Below, one piece after another: positions 6,603 to 14,380 of a DNA stretch of 64,000 nucleotides. Each line of letters begins with the position of its first letter. The stretch's first letter is position 1. The translations under genes were made by a program, and so were the position numbers. The stretch is from Orlajensenia stereocauli (lineage in GTDB: Bacteria; Actinomycetota; Actinomycetes; Actinomycetales; Microbacteriaceae). The stretch is taken from the NCBI RefSeq assembly GCF_039548895.1, contig NZ_JBCLVG010000002.1. One strand, 5' to 3'. A model generated the notes under the pieces. That model was not told the origin of the DNA. It ran no database searches and was given only the letters and a program-made list of their open reading frames with translations.

Positions 6603-8720
6603 TCACCCGCGCAGAGCCAGCGCGAACGGCAGCACGGCAGGCACGCCCGCCCGCCGCAGCTCCCGGGCCGCCACGGTGATGGTCCAACGGCTGTCGACGA
6701 GGTCGTCGACCAGCAGCACCGGTCCCGATGCCGCTGTCGCCAGGTCGAGGGTCGACGTGTCGAAGCGGTCCCAGAGGCCACCGAGCCTGTAGACGCTGTT
6801 GCCGCCGGGTTCTCCGGTCGGCCCGCCATTGCGGGTGCCGAGCTCGCCGAGGTACGGCAGGCGCCCGACGGCAGCGAGCCCGTGGGCGAGCGAGTCGACC
6901 AGCAGCGGATGCCGCCTCGACGGCACCGCCACCACGCCGACGGGTCGCGTCTCCCAGCCCCACTCCGCGAGCACCCGGACGCAGGCGTCGAGCACTGACC
7001 GCGAGACCGCGGCATCCGGTTCCCCGGCCGCGAAGACAGTGCGCAGGGTCCCGCCCCAGCCGAGGTCGGTGAGCCGGGCCAGAGCGCGTCCCTCCAGCAT
7101 CCGTTCGTCGACGGCGATGCGTCCCTTCACCGGGACGCCGAGCTTGTCGGCGCCGGTCGGCCACTGCGCCCGCGGATCGATGGGGACACCGACGCGGCCG
7201 AGGGCCGATGACGCCGTCGCTGCGGCACCCTCGGCGAGGTCCTTCGGATACCAGACGCCTGCGCAGTTGTCGCAGCGGCCGCAGGGGGCCGCTGTCTCGT
7301 CGTCGAGGGCGCGCTGCAGGAACTCCATGCGGCATCCGTCTGTCGTCTCGTACTCGAGCATGTGCTGTTGCTCGGCCGTGCGTTCCGCGGCGATGCGGGT
7401 GTAGCGCTCGGCGTCGTAGGTCCACGGCTGCCCCGTGGCGATCCAGCCGCCCTGCACACGCTTGACCGCCCCGTCGACGTCGAGCACTTTGAGCAGCAGT
7501 TCGAGCGGGGTGCGCCGGATGTCGACCAGAGCCTCGAGTGCCGGGGTCGACGTCGGCGTCGACGAGGCGGCCAGCTCCGCGATCACACGCTCGGCCCTGA
7601 TCTGGTTGGGCATCGACGCCGTGGCGAAGTAGTGCCAGATGTCGGGATCCTCGCGGCCCGGGAGCAGCAGCACGTCGGCGTTGTCCGTGGCGCGGCCGGC
7701 GCGGCCGACCTGCTGGTAGTAGGCGACCGGCGATGACGGTGCCCCCAGGTGCAGCACGAAGCCGAGGTCGGGCTTGTCGAACCCCATGCCGAGCGCGCTC
7801 GTGGCGATGAGGGCCTTCACCTCGTTGCGCTTGAGCATGCCCTCGGACTCCTCGCGTTCGCCCGGATCGGTCTGACCGGTGTAGGCGCGCACGTCGTGGC
7901 CGGCCTGCCGCAGCAGTCTGGCGGTGTCTTCGGCGGCGGCGACGGTGAGCGTGTAGATGATGCCGGATGCCGGAAGCTCACCCAGATGACTGAGCAGCCA
8001 GGCCAGGCGTGCCTGGGCGTCGGGCAGGCGCAGCACGCCGAGGCGCAGCGATGCCCTGGCCAGCGGTCCGCGGATCGTCACGACGTCGACGGCCGTGCCG
8101 TCGGCACCGGCGCCGAGCTGCTCGGCCACGTCGGCGACGACGCGGCTGTTTGCCGTGGCCGTCGTGGCGAGCACGGGAACCGATGCCGGCATCCGGGCGA
8201 TCAGGTCGCGCAGACGCCTGTAGTCGGGGCGGAAGTCGTGGCCCCAGTCGCTGATGCAGTGCGCCTCGTCGACCACCAGCAGTCCGACGCGCTGCACGAG
8301 GGCAGGCAGCTGCTGCTCACGGAAGGACGGGTTGTTCAACCGCTCAGGCGAGACCAGGAGCACGTCGACCTCGTCGGCGGCCAGTCGGGCCAGCACCTCG
8401 TCCCATTCGTGCGCGTTCGTCGAGTTGATGGCGACGGCGCGCACTCCGGCCCGGGCGGCCGCCGAGATCTGGTCGCGCATGAGGGCGAGCAAAGGCGAGA
8501 CCAGGATCGTGGGACCGGCGCCGCGCTGGCGCAGCAGAAGGGTGGCGACGAAGTAGACGGCGGACTTGCCCCACCCCGTGCGCTGCACCACGAGGGCCCG
8601 CCGGCGGGAGTCGACGAGGGTCTCGATGGCCTCGAACTGGCCGTCGTGGAACTCAGCCTCGTCGTTGCCGACCAGTCGGCGGAGAACGGAGAGTGCGGCA
8701 TCCTTCGTCGAATCGGTCAC
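6603..8720 (-). CDS. RecQ-family ATP-dependent DNA helicase with C-terminal phosphoribosyltransferase-like domain
   Basis: A 705-residue protein. Residues 1-350 are the two RecA-like helicase domains: Walker A variant RTGWGKS (TGGGKS in E. coli RecQ), DEAH box in VVDEAHCISDWGHDFRPDY, motif VI QQVGRAGRA. Residues about 385-480 form the RecQ zinc domain with four cysteines intact (C..., CGRCDNC). The HRDC domain is absent. Instead the last 200 residues end in a PRTase-like motif (GPVLLVDDLVDSRWT), where VDDLVDS resembles the PRPP-binding loop. Start is GTG at 8718-8720. Acts in recombination/repair; the role of the PRTase-like tail is unknown, though the fusion is known in actinobacteria. Confidence 0.9.
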   Translation of the reverse strand: MTDSTKDAALSVLRRLVGNDEAEFHDGQFEAIETLVDSRRRALVVQRTGWGKSAVYFVATLLLRQRGAGPTILVSPLLALMRDQISAAARAGVRAVAINSTNAHEWDEVLARLAADEVDVLLVSPERLNNPSFREQQLPALVQRVGLLVVDEAHCISDWGHDFRPDYRRLRDLIARMPASVPVLATTATANSRVVADVAEQLGAGADGTAVDVVTIRGPLARASLRLGVLRLPDAQARLAWLLSHLGELPASGIIYTLTVAAAEDTARLLRQAGHDVRAYTGQTDPGEREESEGMLKRNEVKALIATSALGMGFDKPDLGFVLHLGAPSSPVAYYQQVGRAGRATDNADVLLLPGREDPDIWHYFATASMPNQIRAERVIAELAASSTPTSTPALEALVDIRRTPLELLLKVLDVDGAVKRVQGGWIATGQPWTYDAERYTRIAAERTAEQQHMLEYETTDGCRMEFLQRALDDETAAPCGRCDNCAGVWYPKDLAEGAAATASSALGRVGVPIDPRAQWPTGADKLGVPVKGRIAVDERMLEGRALARLTDLGWGGTLRTVFAAGEPDAAVSRSVLDACVRVLAEWGWETRPVGVVAVPSRRHPLLVDSLAHGLAAVGRLPYLGELGTRNGGPTGEPGGNSVYRLGGLWDRFDTSTLDLATAASGPVLLVDDLVDSRWTITVAARELRRAGVPAVLPFALALRG

Positions 8721-8789
8721 CCGCCCATGCTCGCAGATATGGTGGCCGAGGCCGGACGGAGACCGGGCCTCTGCGGGCGATCCTGCCGG

Positions 8790-10073
8790 TCACTCGCCCT
8801 TCGGCGGGCAGATCGCGGAGCCCGTCAACTTGTCGGCCATCTGCTCGGCCGACCACGGGAGCTCGATCACCGGCTTGTCGAGGCTCGACTCGGCCGCGGC
8901 ATCGGTTCTGGCTCCGAGGGAAGCGAGCTGCAGGGCGAAGTTCTGGGCGAACGTCTTGCCTGCCGTGGCGTTGTTGAGCATGACCACGACGGTGAGCCCG
9001 CTGGCCGGATCGGAGTACGCGGCGCTGATGTACCCGCCGAAGCTGCCCGACCCACCGCGCAGCGGGCCGATCTGGGTGCCGCCGTAGCCCTGTTGCTCCC
9101 ACTGCGGCGCATCGCCTCCGAGCGGAACGGTCTCCCATTGGAGCTTGTGGGTCTTCTCGGTGAGAGTCGTGCCCGATGCGAGCGACTGCACGAGGACCTT
9201 GAGCTCCGGCACTGTCGAGACGGCGCCGCCCGAGGTGCCGGCCATCGACGGCGAGAGCGTCGAGACGGCGCGGATGGCGTCGCACTGGGGCACGCCGTCG
9301 GCGGTGGGGGTGACGTAGCCTGCCGGGTGCTCACCGGGAACCTCTACGGTCGATTCCCCGGGAATCGTCGTCTCGTCGAGGCCGAGGGGGTCGAGCACGT
9401 ACTCCTGCTCGAGATCGCTCCAGCTGCGGCCGGTGGCCGCCTCGAGGGCGAGGCCGAGCAGCATGTAGCCTCCGTCGGATGGCGCCCACTTCTCGCCCGG
9501 AGCACCCGTGCGCGGCAGGGCGAGCGCGTTGGAGACGATCTCGATGGGCGGCCACGGGCGTTCGGGGTTCTTCGCGAACTGCGCGCCGAGCGTTCCCCTC
9601 GTGTCGGCGATCCCCGAGGTGCCCTGGCAGAGCTGTCCGAGGGTGATACCCGCCGTGCCCGGGATGGACGGGAGGACGTGCGAGACGAAGTCGTCGAGGG
9701 TGACGACCTTCTCGTCGACGAGCCGCATCAGCACGGTGCAGGTCATGCCCTGCGTCAACTCGCCGATGCGGAAGTGGGTGTCCGTGGTGACCGGCCTCTT
9801 GTCCGTGAGGCCGAGCTTGCCACTGGCGGCGAGCCACTGTCCGCCCCACGGAGCCCACACACCGGCGACACCACCGGTGGAATCGGAGAGCGCGATCGCC
9901 GTCTTCAGTGCGTCGCTGAGAGATTCCTCGACGCTCTTGCCGAACGGCGTGTCGACCTGCTCGGGGAGAGCTGCGCGGGCGGCTCCGGTGCTCGAACACG
10001 CGGACACGGCCAGTGCGACGACAGCAAGGATCGCCGCACTGGCAAGGCTGCGCATTCTGGTCCTGCCGGTCAC
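8790..10073 (-). CDS. Serine-hydrolase/beta-lactamase-fold lipoprotein, catalytic motifs lost
   Basis: A 427-residue exported lipoprotein: basic start, hydrophobic core, lipobox LAVSAC. The GTG at 10071-10073 has a GAGGGGG Shine-Dalgarno 6 nt upstream. The rest aligns by pattern with class C beta-lactamase/DD-carboxypeptidase-like proteins (TDTHFRIG, LGQLCQGTSGI, GYMLLGLALEAATG, DPLGLDET, MAGTSGGAVST). The catalytic SxxK that should follow HFRIG is ExxQ (ELTQ, 9750-9761), the Tyr-x-Asn motif is PSD (about 9478-9486), and the late His/Lys-x-Gly region reads GGSGSFGG. With nucleophile, base and Tyr all replaced it is probably a non-catalytic binding protein. Confidence 0.85.
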   Translation of the reverse strand: MTGRTRMRSLASAAILAVVALAVSACSSTGAARAALPEQVDTPFGKSVEESLSDALKTAIALSDSTGGVAGVWAPWGGQWLAASGKLGLTDKRPVTTDTHFRIGELTQGMTCTVLMRLVDEKVVTLDDFVSHVLPSIPGTAGITLGQLCQGTSGIADTRGTLGAQFAKNPERPWPPIEIVSNALALPRTGAPGEKWAPSDGGYMLLGLALEAATGRSWSDLEQEYVLDPLGLDETTIPGESTVEVPGEHPAGYVTPTADGVPQCDAIRAVSTLSPSMAGTSGGAVSTVPELKVLVQSLASGTTLTEKTHKLQWETVPLGGDAPQWEQQGYGGTQIGPLRGGSGSFGGYISAAYSDPASGLTVVVMLNNATAGKTFAQNFALQLASLGARTDAAAESSLDKPVIELPWSAEQMADKLTGSAICPPKGE

Positions 10074-10110
10074 TTCGATCCCCCTCGAGTTCCGCTCACT
10101 AGATCCTAAC

Positions 10111-10128
10111 GGCGCGCATGAGCGCGCC
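10111..10128. repeat. Short GC hairpin in divergent intergenic region
   Basis: GGCGCGC-ATGA-GCGCGCC is a perfect 7-bp stem with a 4-nt loop. It lies upstream of the lipoprotein gene at 10073 and 130 bp before the DUF4383 gene. It could be an operator or a 5' UTR structure; no further evidence. Confidence 0.5.
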
Positions 10129-10259
10129 CCATCCGCCGCCGGTAACGAACGTCTCCCAATCCGATATCACCTTCCGCGGCGAACCCTCTGAGCGCGACAG
10201 AAGTCACGCACGATCTGCGTGGCTGATGCCTCGCCGACAAGAATCTGGAGGCGAAAGCC

Positions 10260-10673
10260 ATGAATTCCTCACCCAACCGCATCGTCGGCGTCATCTTCGG
10301 CGCCGTCTACCTCCTCGTGGGCGTGCTCGGCTTCTTCGTGACCAGCGGAGTCGACTTCGTGGCCACTCGCGGCGGACTCCTCCTCGGCATCTTCGAGGTG
10401 AACCCGTTCCACAACATCGCCCACCTGCTCATCGGCGCTGTGCTGCTGATCGGCGGCCTGTCGAGCGTGAAGGCCGCGAAGGGCGTCAACACCGTCATCG
10501 GTGCCGCCTACCTGCTGCTCGGCATCGTCGGATTCTTCCTGGCCGGCACCTCGGCCAACATCCTGGCGCTGAATACGCCTGACCACTTCCTGCACCTCGC
10601 CAGCGCGATCCTGCTGCTCGGCGTCGGTCTGGGAGCCGAGCGCAGCGTTCGCTCGAACGCGGCTGTGGCGTAA
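10260..10673 (+). CDS. DUF4383 four-helix membrane protein
   Basis: A 137-residue, very hydrophobic protein with four membrane helices (about 8-30, 44-68, 75-95, 105-125) and the DUF4383 hallmarks: a first helix ending in GFFV, then NPFHNIAHLLIGAVLL, and HFLHLASAILLLG with conserved His residues. The family is common in actinobacteria and often found beside stress genes; no biochemical role is established. The ATG at 10260 is supported by CTGGAGGCGA about 8 nt upstream. The next gene starts 5 bp after its stop, so they form one operon. Confidence 0.85.
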   Translation: MNSSPNRIVGVIFGAVYLLVGVLGFFVTSGVDFVATRGGLLLGIFEVNPFHNIAHLLIGAVLLIGGLSSVKAAKGVNTVIGAAYLLLGIVGFFLAGTSANILALNTPDHFLHLASAILLLGVGLGAERSVRSNAAVA

Positions 10674-10678
10674 CTGCC

Positions 10679-11380
10679 ATGAGCGCTCGGATGAGCCGCC
10701 CGCGCCCCTCGATCGGCCAGGTCCCCCCGGCCGCGCCGACCGAGCCGGCCGCGACGACCCGGGCCGCAGTTCCACCGACGACGTCGCCGTTCCCGTCGGC
10801 GTCGTCGGTGGGGCGGGCCTGGCCACCGCTCGCGGCCCTGGGCGCGGGTCTCATCCACCTCGCCGTCGCGGCGAGCGCCCCCGCCGTCCTCGCGGTGCTG
10901 CTCGCCGTGCTCGGCATCGCCGAGGTCACCTGGGGCATCGCCGTCCTGCGTGCCGGGCGGCCTGTTCTCGTGCGAATCGCACTCGTCGTGTCCTCGGCGT
11001 CGTCGGCGCTCTGGGCGGCCGTGGCGTTCTCGCTCGTGGCCGTCGGAGCCGCCGAACCCGCGGCATCCGTCCCCCTTCTTCCTCTCCTCGCTGCGACGAT
11101 GTTCACCCTGTCCGTCGCGGCCGTCTGCGCGCGATCGCTGCGGCGGGCGGATGCCTCCGCCGCCGTAACCGCATCAACCGGTTCGTCCGCAGTCCACGCC
11201 TCGCCCCACGCCCCTTCGGCGGCCGGCGGCGGCTGGCGCTTCGTCGGCGCGTTCGCGGCGAGTGCCGCCCTGGTGTCGGCCATCGCGACCCCCGCCCTCG
11301 CAGCCACCGAGGCCGGGCAGTACGCCCACCCGCACGGTGAGCACGGCGTCGAGCTCGTCGTGCCGGGGCACGAGCACTAG
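10679..11380 (+). CDS. Hypothetical polytopic membrane protein with His-rich C-terminus
   Basis: A 233-residue protein. A Pro/Thr/Ala-rich N-terminus of about 45 residues is followed by four hydrophobic segments (about 50-72, 76-92, 98-122, 128-148), a polar loop, a fifth hydrophobic segment (about 185-207) and a His-rich tail (HPHGEHGVELVVPGHEH) that could bind metal. No family recognised. It sits 5 bp after the DUF4383 gene, so both probably act in the membrane together. High GC and codon use match the neighbours. Confidence 0.7.
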   Translation: MSARMSRPRPSIGQVPPAAPTEPAATTRAAVPPTTSPFPSASSVGRAWPPLAALGAGLIHLAVAASAPAVLAVLLAVLGIAEVTWGIAVLRAGRPVLVRIALVVSSASSALWAAVAFSLVAVGAAEPAASVPLLPLLAATMFTLSVAAVCARSLRRADASAAVTASTGSSAVHASPHAPSAAGGGWRFVGAFAASAALVSAIATPALAATEAGQYAHPHGEHGVELVVPGHEH

Positions 11381-11431
11381 GCCCCGCCCTCCCGCTCGCA
11401 GAGGACAGAGCCGCAGTCGCCGAACGGGCAC

Positions 11432-12745
11432 TCAGAGAGCTGCGTCGGCCTCGATCGCCGGGATCTGCGCCGCCGAGTCCATGAAGCGCCGCACGTCGTC
11501 GTCGACGATGATGTCGCTGGGCCGCAGCGGACGCGTGAGGTAGAGCCCCTCGAGGCGCGTCAGCCGGCTGAGCGCCACGTAGGTCTGGCCGGGGCTGAAC
11601 GCCCGCGGACCGAGATCGACGATGGCGGTGTCGTAGCTCGCCCCCTGCGACTTGTGGATGGTGACCGCCCACGCCAGCCGAAGCGGGAACTGCGTGAACT
11701 CGGCGACGATGTCCTTCGACAGCTTCTTCGTTGCGGCGTTGTAGGTGTACTTGAACTTCTCCCACGTCGCCGGCTCCACGTGGTGCACCTCGCCATCGAC
11801 CTCGACCTGCACAGTGTCGGTGATGCCGGTCACCACGCCGATGGTGCCGTTCACCCAACGCGGCCCGCCGTCGATCGCCGAGTCGTTGCGCAGGAACATG
11901 ACCTGGGCGCCCACCTTGAGCTCGAGCTTGAGATCGGCCGGATAAGCGCGCCCGGCGAAGTCCCCCGAGATGTCGGCCTCGTTGGCCTGAGACCTCCCCG
12001 TCAAGCGAGCCAGGGCTGACGCGTTGATGCGGTTGACGGCATCGTTGCGCGTCGCGAGGGTGATGGCACCCTCCTCGGGCAGCGGCCTGCGCGCTCCCAT
12101 GTAGTTGAGACGCCCGCCCACCTCGGCGGTGACCTGGCCATGCCGCACGGCGTTCAGCATGTGCCTGAACTCGGCGTCGTTCTGACGATGGATGTGCCCG
12201 AGCTCGAAGATGCGCAGGTCGGCCTCCTGCCACACCTTCGCGTCGAAGAACCACATGGAGCGGTAGTGGTCGGTGAAGTACGCCCGCTCGTCGGCATCCC
12301 CCGGCACCGGAGCCAACTGGTAGGGGTCGCCGAACAGCACCACCTGCACGCCGCCGAACGCCGTGAACGGCTTCTTGCGAGCCTGGCGGAGGCTGCGGTC
12401 CATGGCGTCGATCAGGTCGGCGCTCACCATGCTCACCTCGTCGATCACGAGGGTGTCGATGGTGTTCAGCAGCTTGCGGGTGGCGTCGTTCTGGTCGATG
12501 TCATGGTCGGCGATGAGCCCGATCGGCAGCCTGAACAGCGAGTGGATCGTCTGGCCGCCCACGTTGAGGGCAGCCACCCCCGTGGGTGCAGCGATGACGA
12601 TCTGCTTCTCGGTGTGCCAGTTCAGATGATTGAGCAGCGTCGACTTGCCCGTGCCTGCGCGACCCGTCACGAAGACGTGATCGCGGGTGGCCTCGATGGC
12701 CTCGAAGACCGCGGCCTGCTCGGCCGACAGAGCGGGGACTGACAC
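11432..12745 (-). CDS. PIF1-like superfamily 1B DNA helicase
   Basis: A 437-residue AAA-type helicase: Walker A GRAGTGKSTLL near residue 30, Q-rich motif Ia APTGVAALNVGGQTIHSLF typical of PIF1/RecD2, Walker B DTLVIDEVSMVSAD, motif III FGDPYQLAPV, and the C-terminal motifs WAVTIHKSQGASYD and YVALSRLTRLEGL. PIF1-type enzymes unwind 5' to 3' and resolve G-quadruplexes and replication blocks. No nuclease or accessory domain is fused, and the length is typical of bacterial stand-alone forms. Monocistronic on the minus strand, convergent with the membrane protein at 10679. The biological target in this group is unknown. Confidence 0.9.
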   Translation of the reverse strand: MSVPALSAEQAAVFEAIEATRDHVFVTGRAGTGKSTLLNHLNWHTEKQIVIAAPTGVAALNVGGQTIHSLFRLPIGLIADHDIDQNDATRKLLNTIDTLVIDEVSMVSADLIDAMDRSLRQARKKPFTAFGGVQVVLFGDPYQLAPVPGDADERAYFTDHYRSMWFFDAKVWQEADLRIFELGHIHRQNDAEFRHMLNAVRHGQVTAEVGGRLNYMGARRPLPEEGAITLATRNDAVNRINASALARLTGRSQANEADISGDFAGRAYPADLKLELKVGAQVMFLRNDSAIDGGPRWVNGTIGVVTGITDTVQVEVDGEVHHVEPATWEKFKYTYNAATKKLSKDIVAEFTQFPLRLAWAVTIHKSQGASYDTAIVDLGPRAFSPGQTYVALSRLTRLEGLYLTRPLRPSDIIVDDDVRRFMDSAAQIPAIEADAAL

Positions 12746-12822
12746 AGCGGCCTTTCACGACGGAGACGGTCATCCCACTGTACTGTCCGGGCCGCGTCGG
12801 GGTTCGGTGCGGAGCCCCACCA

Positions 12823-12828
12823 TAGAAT
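12823..12828 (+). promoter_or_regulatory. Putative -10 hexamer TAGAAT of a leaderless transcript
   Basis: TAGAAT ends 6 nt before the GTG at 12835, which lacks a Shine-Dalgarno. In actinobacteria this spacing places the transcription start on or next to the start codon. Equivalent arrangements occur at 46145, 38839 and 34742. Confidence 0.5.
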
Positions 12829-12834
12829 GACCAC

Positions 12835-14217
12835 GTGGAACCGGGGAGGGACGAGGAGCGCGACGGCGTGCCTGCATCCGCGCCGCCTCCCGAACCCGAG
12901 ATCGCACCAGAGCCCACCCCCGCCTCCGACCCCGAGTCGCTGCCGACCCTCGGAGATGATCCCGAGCAGGAGCCGGCCCTCGTGCATCCGGCCGACGATC
13001 CCGACATCGAGCCGACGTCGGTTCCGGCGACGAGCCCGTTCGGCATCACCGTTCCCGTGCCCATCGTCTCGGATCGAGAGCTCGGCATCGGGCACCACGG
13101 CGCTCACGCCGCCGGCGACCCCACCCCGCGACTCGGCGCCTACGTCGCGGGAACCGCCGCACTGCCCTCTCCGGCACCCACGACGGCTCCGAGCCGGGTC
13201 ACGAATCCGGCGGCCGCTGTGCTTCTCTGGCTCACCATCGCCCTCTTGCTTGTCGCCGCCCTCCTCGCGACCGTTGGATCCCTCAACCGCGGCATCTACA
13301 GCGCTGCCGGCTTCGTGGAGCAGTACCTCTCGGCCGTCGAGGACGGCGACGCCGGCGCCGCGCTGGACATGCCCGGGGTGCGCATCGCCCCCGAAGACCT
13401 CGCCTCGGCCGGCCTTCCACCCAAGTCCGTCGACACCCTGTTGCGCAGCTCGGTTCTGCGCGGACCGAGCTCGGTCGAGTTGATGAGCGACACCAACGAC
13501 GACGAGGGCCACCACACTGTGACCTATCGGGTGAAGCTCGGCGGCACGACCGAGACGATGACCTTCGACGTCGAGCGCGACGGAACCTGGGGCGGGGTCT
13601 TCCACTCCTGGCGCTTCGCCACGAGCCCCATCGCCGCACTGGCTGTCACCGTGCTGCACGACGACACCTTCACCGTCAACGGACTGACCCTCGACGCCCG
13701 CGCCCACGCCGCACCGGACGCGGCCCCGAGTTTCAACAACTCCGCCGACTACCTCGTGCTCGCCCCGGCGCTCTACGAGTTCAGCCGGTCATCGCTGCAG
13801 CTCGAGGCTCCGCCGCAGGCCGTTCCCGTCACGAAGGTCGGGACGCGGGATGTCTCCATCGACGTGCAGCCGACGAAGGCGTTCGTCGATGAGGTGCAGA
13901 CCGAGATCAACGGGTTCCTCGACCAGTGCGCCACCCAGAAGGTGTTGCAGCCCACGGGCTGCCCCTTCGGTACCGTCATCGACGATCGCGTCATCAGTGA
14001 TCCCGTGTGGAGCATCGTGAGCTACCCCGAGGTGACGCTGGTTCCGGATGACACGGCCTTCCAGATGCCATCGACTCCGGGGGTGGCTCACGTGTCGGTC
14101 GGGGTGCAGTCGCTCTACGACGGCGAGGAGTCGACGGTCGAGCGTGACGAGGGTTACTCGATGGGCGCGACGGTCGTGATCGGGCCAGACGGCAACCTGA
14201 ACATCCAGCTGCACTGA
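12835..14217 (+). CDS. Hypothetical anchored membrane protein with extracellular domain
   Basis: A 460-residue protein. The first 115 residues are Pro/Glu/Asp/Ala-rich and unstructured. One strong transmembrane segment (about 122-148, AVLLWLTIALLLVAALLATVG) is followed by an extracellular part of 310 residues, with a first domain resembling small lumazine-like or NTF2-like repeats (ISAVEDGD pattern at about 160) and a C-terminal domain with two nearby cysteines (DQCATQ, TGCPFG), probably a disulfide. No enzyme motif seen. GTG start chosen because a -10 hexamer sits 6 nt upstream (leaderless); an overlapping ATG at 12827 is in another frame. Confidence 0.72.
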   Translation: MEPGRDEERDGVPASAPPPEPEIAPEPTPASDPESLPTLGDDPEQEPALVHPADDPDIEPTSVPATSPFGITVPVPIVSDRELGIGHHGAHAAGDPTPRLGAYVAGTAALPSPAPTTAPSRVTNPAAAVLLWLTIALLLVAALLATVGSLNRGIYSAAGFVEQYLSAVEDGDAGAALDMPGVRIAPEDLASAGLPPKSVDTLLRSSVLRGPSSVELMSDTNDDEGHHTVTYRVKLGGTTETMTFDVERDGTWGGVFHSWRFATSPIAALAVTVLHDDTFTVNGLTLDARAHAAPDAAPSFNNSADYLVLAPALYEFSRSSLQLEAPPQAVPVTKVGTRDVSIDVQPTKAFVDEVQTEINGFLDQCATQKVLQPTGCPFGTVIDDRVISDPVWSIVSYPEVTLVPDDTAFQMPSTPGVAHVSVGVQSLYDGEESTVERDEGYSMGATVVIGPDGNLNIQLH

Positions 14218-14236
14218 TCCGTTCCGTGCCGGCACT

Positions 14237-14380
14237 CTCCGCTCGCTGAGGGCCGGACGGACTCCGCGCCCGAAGCGTCCCGGCGTTCCGCGCCCTTCAT
14301 GGCGCGTCGGGCGGTCGCTTCGCTCGGCCCTCTGCGAGCGGAAGGTGCGTCGGGGCGAGCAGCCCTCAGCGAACCGAGGT
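14237..14380. repeat. REP-like element between convergent genes
   Basis: Begins CGCTCGCTGAGGGCCGG and ends with the inverted CCCTCAGCGAACCGAGG that provides the stop codon of the CopD-CtaG gene. Internally GGGCGGTCGCTTCGCTCGGCCCTCTGCGAG makes further arms. Same family as 5324-5490 and 16385-16473. Likely bidirectional termination. Confidence 0.6.

Noticed and set aside
7749..10109. A 786-codon reading frame antisense to the RecQ-like helicase and the lipoprotein
   Set aside because: Runs across two recognised genes on the other strand with no motifs of its own; typical GC-rich antisense artefact.
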